Source: Erythrobacter sp.
GTDB lineage: Bacteria > Pseudomonadota > Alphaproteobacteria > Sphingomonadales > Sphingomonadaceae
NCBI GenBank assembly: GCA_023653115.1
Contig: JAMNXO010000013.1
Location: 1 to 56,111, forward strand
Reading direction: 5' to 3'
DNA length: 56,111 nucleotides
Under the pieces are notes generated by a model that saw nothing but the letters and a program-made list of their open reading frames with translations, was not told the DNA's origin and made no database searches. Each line of letters begins with the position of its first letter. Within the stretch, counting starts at the first letter, position 1. This document shows positions 36,646 through 42,959 of the stretch, piece by piece. The translations under genes and the position numbers were made by a program.

Positions 36646-36737
36646 CGTCACCCTGAACTTGTTTCAGGGTCCATCCCTCCGCCCGCACCTTCCGCGCTAT
36701 GACGCGCAATGGATGCTGAAACGAGTTCAGCATGACG
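36646..36737. repeat. palindromic repeat with CTGAAC/GTTCAG arms
   Basis: A 29-base left arm (36646-36674, CGTCACCCTGAACTTG then TTTCAGGGTCCAT) and its imperfect reverse complement at 36709-36737, 24 of 29 matching. Each arm is itself a small hairpin. It lies between convergent genes and is unrelated to the ATTGCGAG family. Confidence 0.85.
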
Positions 36738-36752
36738 AGATAGGGGGAAGGG

Positions 36753-38372
36753 CTAAGCGTTCGCCAAAGCCGCCGTGCGCCCGGCGATATAGCCAAACGT
36801 CAGCGCCGGGCCGAGCGTCCCGCCCGCGCCTGCGTAAATGCCGCCGGTGGGGCAAGCGATGGCGTTGCCTGCGCCCAGCAAGCCGGGGATCGGCGCACCG
36901 TCATGCCCCAGAATGCGCGCCTGACCATCGGTGCGCGGGCCGCCATTGGTGCCGAGCAGGCCCGATGCGATCTCCACCGCGTAGAACGGCGCCTCGCGGA
37001 TCGCGCCCAGCGTCACTGCGGTGCCTTCCCGGCTGCGATCACCATAGAAGTGATCATAGGCGCTGGTCCCCCGCCCGAAATCGGGATCATGGCCTTCGTC
37101 GGCATGGACGTTGAAGCGCGCCACGGTTTCGGTGAGCGCCGCGCCGTCGATGCCGATCTGCTCCGCCAGACCCTCCAGCGTGTCGGCGCGCATCACCCAG
37201 TCGGGGATCGGCTGGCCCGGCTGGCGCGTGCCGAGCGGATAGCGTGCGGCATATTGCGCATCGAAGATCAGGTAGGCGGGCAGGTTGAGGTAGTCGTAAT
37301 TGGCCGGATCGAACTGGTGGAACACGCCCCCCAAGGCCGAGTAATTGGCCGCCTCGTTGCAGAAGCGCTGTGCTTGCCGGTTGACCATGATCCCGTGCGG
37401 CACGGTGCGTTCGATCAGGATGATCTGCGCGCGCTGCTCACCACTGGCCCACGGCGCGTCGGGGGTGACCAATGTGGGTGCCCACCAGGCGCTGGTCATG
37501 TTGCCGAGCTTCGCGCCCGCCGCCATCGCCAGCTTCAGCCCCTCGCCTGTGCCGGTTGGCGGGCTGGCAGGCGCGGTAACGGGGCCGCGCAGGAAGGTCT
37601 GGCGCAGTTCCTCGTCCCATTCAAAGCCGCCGGTGGTCATGATCACCCCGCGCCTTGCGGTCATCGCGAAGGGCGCACCGTCGCGGGTGCCTTCGATCCC
37701 GGTGATGCGGTCGCCCTCGCGCACCAAGCGCCGCGTTTCGACCCCCAGAATCGGCTCGATCCCGCGCGCCAGACAGGCCTTGAGCAGCCGCGCCACCATC
37801 GCCTGCCCGAACCCGCATTGCCGCGCCGCCATGCGTGTCCCCAGCACGTCCATCGGCGGCATCGCAGTCGCCCCGCCCAGCGGGGTTTCGCGCAGCATCA
37901 GCGGCTTGGGTTCCTCAATGGCGTAGATCCTCGCGGCCCAATCGCCGAGTTCCCCCAGCGCAAACAGATCATGGTCGAGCGCTCGGCTGCCCTCGGGCTT
38001 GGCACCGGGGCGATCGAGGTAATAGTCGGGATAGCCCGGCAGCACTGCCACCTTGAGCGCGTCGATGCTTTCCAGAAACGCCAGCGCCTCCGGCCCCTTG
38101 TCGACAAAGGCTTCGAGCGTCTCGTTCACCAGATCGCCGTGATCCAGGCTGCGGAAATAGGCGAGCGCATCCGCGCGGCTGTCGGCCATCCCAGCGTCGC
38201 GCATCCGGGGGTTGTCGGCCACCCAGATCACCCCGCCCGAGATCGCCGAGGTGCCGCCGATACGGTCCCACCGTTCGACCAGCGCGACGGTCGCCCCCGC
38301 TTCGTGTGCCGCCAGCGCCGCAGCCATACCGGCCGCGCCCGTTCCCAGAATGATGACATCGACTTCGCTCAT
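36753..38372 (-). CDS. FAD-dependent dehydrogenase similar to 3-ketosteroid delta-1-dehydrogenase
   Basis: A 539-residue flavoprotein of the fumarate reductase/KstD family. The FAD motif ILGTGAAGMAAALAAHEAG is at the N-terminus, followed by ERWDRIGGTSAISGG. The C-terminal block LLGAGNAIACPTGGIYAGAG then GTLGPALTFGYIAGR matches KstD, and Y513 and G517 (Y-x-x-x-G) correspond to the KstD pair that holds the 3-keto group. It would introduce a double bond next to a ring ketone. Start at 38372 is preferred; in-frame starts 3 and 12 codons upstream lack a site. No SDR or isomerase is co-transcribed. Confidence 0.85.
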   Translation of the reverse strand: MSEVDVIILGTGAAGMAAALAAHEAGATVALVERWDRIGGTSAISGGVIWVADNPRMRDAGMADSRADALAYFRSLDHGDLVNETLEAFVDKGPEALAFLESIDALKVAVLPGYPDYYLDRPGAKPEGSRALDHDLFALGELGDWAARIYAIEEPKPLMLRETPLGGATAMPPMDVLGTRMAARQCGFGQAMVARLLKACLARGIEPILGVETRRLVREGDRITGIEGTRDGAPFAMTARRGVIMTTGGFEWDEELRQTFLRGPVTAPASPPTGTGEGLKLAMAAGAKLGNMTSAWWAPTLVTPDAPWASGEQRAQIILIERTVPHGIMVNRQAQRFCNEAANYSALGGVFHQFDPANYDYLNLPAYLIFDAQYAARYPLGTRQPGQPIPDWVMRADTLEGLAEQIGIDGAALTETVARFNVHADEGHDPDFGRGTSAYDHFYGDRSREGTAVTLGAIREAPFYAVEIASGLLGTNGGPRTDGQARILGHDGAPIPGLLGAGNAIACPTGGIYAGAGGTLGPALTFGYIAGRTAALANA

Positions 38373-38452
38373 GGCCGCCATAGACGCCCGTCTCGGAGCA
38401 GGCGGCAACCCGTCATTTTGGCAAGGTGCGTTCCTTCCGGCACTCCCCTACT

Positions 38453-38556
38453 CGTCATTGCGAGCCACAGGCGAAGCAATCCATGGATCGAGGTTGCGTC
38501 GGAGTGTGACGGCGGGCCTTGGATTGCCGCGTCGCCTCCGGCTCCTCGCAATGACG
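38453..38556. repeat. dispersed palindromic element, copy 3
   Basis: A 104-bp copy in inverted orientation relative to copy 2 (CGAAGCAATCCATGGAT on the left, GGATTGCCGCGTCGCC on the right), with outer ends CGTCATTGCGAG and CTCGCAATGACG. It is the only copy between divergent genes, filling the upstream region of the SDR at 38575. Confidence 0.92.
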
Positions 38557-38574
38557 AGACAGAGAGGACAAGGC

Positions 38575-39351
38575 ATGAAACTGGAAGGCAAAGTCGCCGC
38601 GATCACCGGCGGCACGGCGGGCATGGGGCGCGGGATCGCCGAGGCGTTTCTGGCCGAGGGCGGCAAGGTCGCGCTGTTCGCGCGCAATCCTGACAAGGGC
38701 GCGAAGGTGCTGGAGGAACTGGGGGCATGCGCAAACGCGATTTTCATCGCCGGCGACGTGATGAGCCAATCCGATCTGGAAGGCTTCATCGATCAGACCA
38801 TCGCGCATTTCGGCACGCTCGACATTCTGGTGAACAACGCGGGCGGCGCGGGCGATCTGCAGCCGCTGGTGAACCTGTCCGATCACGCCTTTGACGAGGC
38901 GATGAAGTGGAATGTCTATTCCACCTTCTGGGCCAGCCGCCGCGCGCTCCCCACCATGCTGGCAAAAGGCGATGGCCGGATCATCAACATCTCCTCGATG
39001 GAGGGCAAGCACGGCAAGCCGGTGCTGACCGCCTATAGCGCCGCCAAGCACGCGGTGAACGGCATGACCAAGAGCCTCGCGCGCGAAGTCGGCCCGCAAG
39101 GCGTGACCGTGAACGCGATCTGCCCCGGCATTGTGATCACCGACATCATCAAGAACAACGGCCCCGCCACCGCCAAGGCGATGGGGATGGAGCTGGAAGA
39201 AATGATCGCGCTGTTCGCGGAAGAATCCGCAATCAAGCGGCCCAACACGGTCGAGGAAATCGCCGCTGTCGCGGTGCTGCTGGCAAGCAAGGCGGGCGCA
39301 GGCATCACCGGCGCGCAGATCAGCGTCGACGGCGGAACCGCGCAATATTGA
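38575..39351 (+). CDS. short-chain dehydrogenase/reductase
   Basis: A 258-residue classical SDR: TGGTAGMGRGIAEAF (glycine motif), LVNNAGGAGDLQPL, NISSMEG and Y154-x-x-x-K158 as YSAAK, ending AQISVDGGTAQY. The start ATG lies 18 bases downstream of palindromic copy 3, with AGAGAGGACAAGGC between them, so translation must begin immediately after the repeat. Likely an alcohol/ketone oxidoreductase in the catabolic pathway. Confidence 0.9.
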   Translation: MKLEGKVAAITGGTAGMGRGIAEAFLAEGGKVALFARNPDKGAKVLEELGACANAIFIAGDVMSQSDLEGFIDQTIAHFGTLDILVNNAGGAGDLQPLVNLSDHAFDEAMKWNVYSTFWASRRALPTMLAKGDGRIINISSMEGKHGKPVLTAYSAAKHAVNGMTKSLAREVGPQGVTVNAICPGIVITDIIKNNGPATAKAMGMELEEMIALFAEESAIKRPNTVEEIAAVAVLLASKAGAGITGAQISVDGGTAQY

Positions 39352-39356
39352 GGCAC

Positions 39357-39390
39357 GCCCGTCATCCCGGCGAACACCGGGATGACGGGC
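39357..39390. terminator. bidirectional terminator-like perfect hairpin
   Basis: A perfect 14-bp stem (39357-39370 with 39377-39390) with a 6-base CGAACA loop, between two convergent SDR genes. There is no T tract. The TCATCCCGG/CCGGGATGA core is a common dispersed hairpin in related genomes. Confidence 0.7.
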
Positions 39391-39400
39391 CTGCTGACGC

Positions 39401-40213
39401 TTACTGCTGCAACTTCGCCATCGCCGCGCCCACCGCTGCGGCAACATCGCCCGCCTGCGGATTGCCGCGCATGATCAGGCCCCCGTTGGGCTGGATGTTC
39501 GCGCCCGTGACATAGGCTTGATCGGTGCTGAGCCACAGGCAGGCGTGCGCGACGTCGTCCACCGTGTTGAGCCGCCCCAGCGGGTAACGCGGCAGGAAGG
39601 CATCGGTGAGGCCCGGCACCTGGAAGCTGTCATGCGTCATCGGGCTATCGGTGAAGGCGGGCGAGACGGTGTTCGCCTTGATCCCCAGATGGCCGTAATC
39701 ATTGGCGACACACTCGATCAGCGCCTCGCTGCCGCGCTTGGTGCCGATATAGGCCGCGTGGTTGGTGATGATCGCCTTGGTGGTGGCCGATGACAGGCTG
39801 ATCAGCGACCCGCCGGTCGGCTGCTGCGCGCTCATCACCCGCACGAAGGCCTGCAGGAAGTGGTGCACGCCCTTGAATTGCAGGTCGACGATCTGGTCGA
39901 GCTGTTCCTCGGTGATCTCCTCCATGCTGGCGAGCAGGCCCCAGCCGGTGGTGTTGATCGCGATATCGACCCGCCCGAAGGTTGCCGCGGCCTTATCGGC
40001 CATGGCGTTCACCTGTGCGCGGTTGGCAATGTCGCACAGCGCGTATTCGCCGCCGATCTCCTTGGCCAGCGCGGCAAGCGGGGCTTCCTTGCGGCCCGCC
40101 ACCATCACCTTCGCGCCCTCTTTGGCGAACAGGCGGGCGATGGTCTGGCCCATGTTGCCTTCGGATGCCGCTCCCAGCACCACTGCGGTCTTGCCTTGCA
40201 ATTGTCCCATCAT
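39401..40213 (-). CDS. short-chain dehydrogenase/reductase (divergent)
   Basis: A 270-residue SDR with an altered glycine motif, VVLGAASEGNMGQTIARLF, where the extra residues resemble enoyl-reductase-like SDRs; INTTGW replaces NNAG. Catalytic S in SLSSATT and Y155-x-x-x-K159 (YIGTK) are present. It ends with a Gly/Ala-rich tail (NPQAGDVAAAVGAAMAKLQQ). Two adjacent ATGs at 40213/40210 follow GAGGAGAG. It is divergent from the SnoaL-like gene at 40334 and shares its operator. Confidence 0.85.
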   Translation of the reverse strand: MMGQLQGKTAVVLGAASEGNMGQTIARLFAKEGAKVMVAGRKEAPLAALAKEIGGEYALCDIANRAQVNAMADKAAATFGRVDIAINTTGWGLLASMEEITEEQLDQIVDLQFKGVHHFLQAFVRVMSAQQPTGGSLISLSSATTKAIITNHAAYIGTKRGSEALIECVANDYGHLGIKANTVSPAFTDSPMTHDSFQVPGLTDAFLPRYPLGRLNTVDDVAHACLWLSTDQAYVTGANIQPNGGLIMRGNPQAGDVAAAVGAAMAKLQQ

Positions 40214-40232
40214 GTCTCTCCTCTGGGTGCAG

Positions 40233-40309
40233 GGCCTACCACGCATCCCGGCGCGCTCACCCTTCCCAAAAGTGGGCATTGTTTGCTTGCGCCCCCCGCT
40301 CGATAGCAG
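40233..40309. promoter_or_regulatory. divergent promoter with central CCCAAAAGTGGG site
   Basis: A near-palindromic site CCCAAAAGTGGG (40265-40276) is followed by CATTG. It lies 28 bases from a minus-strand -10-like TAGGCC (40233-40238) and 29 bases from a plus-strand TAGCAG (40304-40309), measured from the CAAAAGTG octamer. One bound protein could drive both genes. Confidence 0.5.
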
Positions 40310-40333
40310 CGCCATAACCGAGGGAGAGCGCGC

Positions 40334-40738
40334 ATGTTTACCGGACCGCTGGAAGATCGCGTGGCGATCGTTGAATTGAACGGCACCTATGCCGACGGGG
40401 TGGTGCGGTTCGATGCCGACACCTGGGGCAGCGTCTGGGCCGATGACGCCGACTGGGATCTGATGGGCCACAAGACCAAGGGCAAGGATGCGATCGTGGC
40501 GTTCTGGAACGGCGCGATGGGCGGGCTTGAAGCCGTGAGCTTTCAATGCGTCCCGTGCATGATCGAAGTCGCCGGAAACACAGCGAAATCGCGGGTGCAG
40601 ACGCAGGAAATCCTGAAGCCCAAGGACGCCAAGGCGCGCCATGTCGGCGGGCTTTATGAAGACACGCTGGCGAAGGTGGACGGACGCTGGGTGTTCACTT
40701 CGCGGGTATTCAAAATCATCGCCGAATTCGGCATTTAG
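40334..40738 (+). CDS. SnoaL-like NTF2-fold protein
   Basis: A 134-residue NTF2-fold protein: LEDRVAIVELNGTYADGVVRFD helix, WGSVWADDADWDLMGHKTKG, and the strand HVGGLYEDTLAKVDGRWVFTSRVFKI. The conserved Asp/Trp-Asp pattern at the pocket fits SnoaL_4 relatives. ATG at 40334 follows CGAGGGAGAG. It is followed by a large stem-loop, then the ABM-like and mobA genes on the same strand. Confidence 0.82.
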   Translation: MFTGPLEDRVAIVELNGTYADGVVRFDADTWGSVWADDADWDLMGHKTKGKDAIVAFWNGAMGGLEAVSFQCVPCMIEVAGNTAKSRVQTQEILKPKDAKARHVGGLYEDTLAKVDGRWVFTSRVFKIIAEFGI

Positions 40739-40763
40739 TTTTCGGGTTCGCTGACGCGAACCG

Positions 40764-40849
40764 CAGACCTCCCGCCCCGCCTCTCCACCCGGCCACCAAC
40801 GATACCATCACGCTTTGGTGGCCGGGTGGGGAGGCGGGCGGGAGGTCTG
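40764..40849 (+). other. long stem-loop between the SnoaL-like and ABM-like genes
   Basis: Arms of about 36 bases (40764-40799 and 40814-40849) pair almost completely, with one bulged C and one G-U pair; the loop is 14 bases (CGATACCATCACGC). A smaller stem GTTCGC/GCGAAC (40746-40761) precedes it. There is no T tract after it; the next ribosome site CAGGAG follows 5 bases later. It could stabilise or attenuate the mRNA, or be a mobile palindrome. Confidence 0.85.
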
Positions 40850-40866
40850 AACCACAGGAGAAAAAA

Positions 40867-41208
40867 GTGGCCAAGATTCTGATTTCCGCCCAGATCGACC
40901 TCGATCCCGCCCAGCGCGAAGAGGCGCTGCGCACGGCCCGCCCGCATATCGAGGCTGCGCTCGCCGAAAAGGGCTGCATCCATTACGACTGGAGCGCCTG
41001 TTCGATGAACCCCGCGCGCGTCAACGTGTTCGAGGAATGGGAGAGCGAAGAGGCGCTCGCCGCCCATTTCAAGGATCCCGCCTATACCGGGATGCGCGAT
41101 CATATCGGCCAGTTCGGCATCACGGGCGCGGTCAGCGCCAAGTATCGCGTCGATGCCGAAGGGCCGGTCTACAACGCCGAAGGGCAGGCAACCGAAGCAT
41201 TTGACTAA
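40867..41208 (+). CDS. ABM-type (antibiotic biosynthesis monooxygenase-like) protein
   Basis: A 113-residue ABM/YgiN-like protein: AKILISAQIDLDPAQREEAL, then CIHYDWSACSMNPARVNVFEEW, the conserved strand, and SEEALAAHFKDPAYTGM. YgiN-type members are quinol monooxygenases. The GTG at 40867 follows CAGGAG; its end overlaps the mobA start. The long stem-loop just upstream may control its level relative to the SnoaL-like gene. Confidence 0.83.
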   Translation: MAKILISAQIDLDPAQREEALRTARPHIEAALAEKGCIHYDWSACSMNPARVNVFEEWESEEALAAHFKDPAYTGMRDHIGQFGITGAVSAKYRVDAEGPVYNAEGQATEAFD

Positions 41209-41716
41209 AATCCTCGGAGCAATCCTTGCTGGCGGACAGGCACGGCGGTTCGGCAGCGACAAGGCCCACGCGCTCTACGAAGGCGCACGCCTGATCGACC
41301 GCGTGGCCGCCGCGCTCGCTGCGCAATGCGAAAGCGTGGTGGTATGCGGACGCGAGGAGCCGGGTTTCGCCTGCATTCCTGACTGGCCGGAACCCGGGCT
41401 CGGCCCCTTGGGCGGGCTGGCGGCGGCTTTGCGCCATGCCGAGGCCAGCGGCCTTGCCCACGTGCTCTCCGCCGGAGTCGATGCGCCCGATCTGCCGCAT
41501 GATCTGGCCGCCACGCTGGCAGGCGAGGGCGCCGCGATTGTCGAAAGCCAGCCGGTGGTCGGGCTGTGGCCTGCCGCAGCCCTCCCCGCGCTCGAAGCCT
41601 TCCTGCACAGCGGAGGCCGCTCGCTCTACCGCTTCGCCGATGCGATCACCGCACGCCGGATCGACCTTCCGGCGGCACTGATGAACGTCAACCGGCCGGA
41701 GGATTTAGCGCGCTGA
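41201..41716 (+). CDS. mobA: molybdenum cofactor guanylyltransferase
   Basis: A 171-residue MobA that attaches GMP to molybdopterin to form the MGD cofactor. Signatures: LAGGQARRFGSDKA near the N-terminus (GTP loop), PLGGLAAAL, SAGVDAPDLP with the metal Asp, and the C-terminal NVNRPEDLAR. TTG at 41201 overlaps the ABM gene; an ATG at 41153 would add 16 basic residues inside that gene and is less likely. It is the only cofactor gene near the molybdopterin oxidoreductase at 42960, which presumably needs it. Confidence 0.9.
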   Translation: MTKILGAILAGGQARRFGSDKAHALYEGARLIDRVAAALAAQCESVVVCGREEPGFACIPDWPEPGLGPLGGLAAALRHAEASGLAHVLSAGVDAPDLPHDLAATLAGEGAAIVESQPVVGLWPAAALPALEAFLHSGGRSLYRFADAITARRIDLPAALMNVNRPEDLAR

Positions 41717-41726
41717 CCCCTTCAAT

Positions 41727-41830
41727 CGTCATTGCGAGCCGAAGGCGAAGCAATCCATGGCCTGACGCTGCCGCAAGGAACGCGGTTCGTTCATGGATTG
41801 CCGCGTCGCCTTCGGCTCCTCGCAATGACG
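41727..41830. repeat. dispersed palindromic element, copy 4
   Basis: A 104-bp copy with the same orientation as copy 3: CGTCATTGCGAGCCGAAGG, GCAATCCATGG on the left and CATGGATTGCCGCGTCGCC, CTCGCAATGACG on the right. It separates convergent mobA and the reductase gene, ending 4 bases before the latter's stop. Confidence 0.92.
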
Positions 41831-41834
41831 AAAG

Positions 41835-42839
41835 CTACAGCTTCAACAACTGCTTCCCGCGGTTCTGCCCGCTGAACAACCGCTGCAAGGTGGTCGGCGC
41901 GTTCTCGAAGCCGTGCTGGATGTCTTCCTGATACTTAAGGCTGCCATCCTTGACGAAGCCTTCGAGCCGCTTGCGGATGCCGGGGAATTCGCTCGCCCAG
42001 TCGAGCACGATGAAGCCCGCCATGGTGCCGCGCCGGAACACGAGGTTGAAGTAATTCTCGGGGCCGGCGGGGAGCGAGCCGGTCTCGTAACGGCTGATCC
42101 CGCCGCAGATTACCACGCGGGCATTGGTGGCGATGCAGGCGAGCATATCGTTCAGGATCTTGCCGCCGACATTGTCGTAGATCACGTCCACGCCGCGCGG
42201 AGCGAGTTCCTTGATCTGGGCCTTCACATTGTCGGCCTTGTAATCGATCGCGGCGTCATAGCCCGCCTCGCGCACCAGCCAGTCGCACTTGTCCTGTCCG
42301 CCCGCGATGCCGATCACGCGGCAGCCGGCGATCTTGGCGAGCTGGCCGACGATGCTGCCCGTCGCGCCCGCCGCACCCGAAACCAGCACGGTATCGCCCG
42401 CCACCGGCTTGCCGACCTTGAACAGCCCGCAATAGGCCGTCAGTCCGGTCGTCCCCAGCACCGACAGCACGGCGGTGGGCGACAGATCGGTTTCGACCTT
42501 GGTCAGTTCCTTGCCGTCGCTGACGAGATATTCGGTCCACCCCGTGGTGCCGAACAGCATATCGCCCACGGCATAACGCCCGCCATTGGAGGCGATGACC
42601 TCGCAGATGCCGCTGCCGCGCATCACATCGCCGATCGCCATCGGAGCGACATAGTCGGCGATATTCTCCATCCAGCCCTTCTGCGCCGGATCGAAGCCGA
42701 GGAAATGCGTCTTAAGCAGCATTTCGTCCGGCGCGGGATCGGGCAATTCGGTGGTCGCCAGCTTGAAGTCATTGTCGATTTCGATGCCGCGACCGCGCGG
42801 GTGTCCGTTCAAGAGCCATTGGCGGGTGGTGGTGGGCAT
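41835..42839 (-). CDS. NADP-dependent medium-chain oxidoreductase
   Basis: A 334-residue zinc-free MDR of the alkenal/prostaglandin-reductase kind. N-terminal RQWLLNGHPRGRG and FLGFDPAQKGWM are typical; the cofactor loop is SGAAGATGSIVGQLAKIAG and YDNVGGKILNDML follows. It would reduce a conjugated double bond with NADPH. It is divergent from the molybdopterin oxidoreductase gene, with a shared operator in the 120 bases between them. Confidence 0.9.
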   Translation of the reverse strand: MPTTTRQWLLNGHPRGRGIEIDNDFKLATTELPDPAPDEMLLKTHFLGFDPAQKGWMENIADYVAPMAIGDVMRGSGICEVIASNGGRYAVGDMLFGTTGWTEYLVSDGKELTKVETDLSPTAVLSVLGTTGLTAYCGLFKVGKPVAGDTVLVSGAAGATGSIVGQLAKIAGCRVIGIAGGQDKCDWLVREAGYDAAIDYKADNVKAQIKELAPRGVDVIYDNVGGKILNDMLACIATNARVVICGGISRYETGSLPAGPENYFNLVFRRGTMAGFIVLDWASEFPGIRKRLEGFVKDGSLKYQEDIQHGFENAPTTLQRLFSGQNRGKQLLKL

Positions 42840-42862
42840 GGGAGTATCTCCTGTGTTCGCCT

Positions 42863-42938
42863 GCCCTATTGCGGGCGCGGCGCGCGGCTCTCCACGGACA
42901 AAAGTGTCAGTCGAGTGGTTCGCCCCCTGTGGTAGTCT
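42863..42938. promoter_or_regulatory. divergent promoter with GACAAAAGTGTC site
   Basis: A palindromic-armed site GACAAAAGTGTC (42897-42908) contains CAAAAGTG. It lies 26 bases from a plus-strand TAGTCT (42933-42938) and 30 bases from a minus-strand TAGGGC (42868-42863). The same geometry recurs at 18344, 25335, 40267 and 47309. Confidence 0.5.
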
Positions 42939-42959
42939 CCTATCCAAAGGGAGAGCACC

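Noticed and set aside
23746..38556. A CRISPR array made of the repeated palindromes
   Set aside because: Copies are kilobases apart, not regularly spaced, and have palindromic arms rather than constant repeats with spacers.
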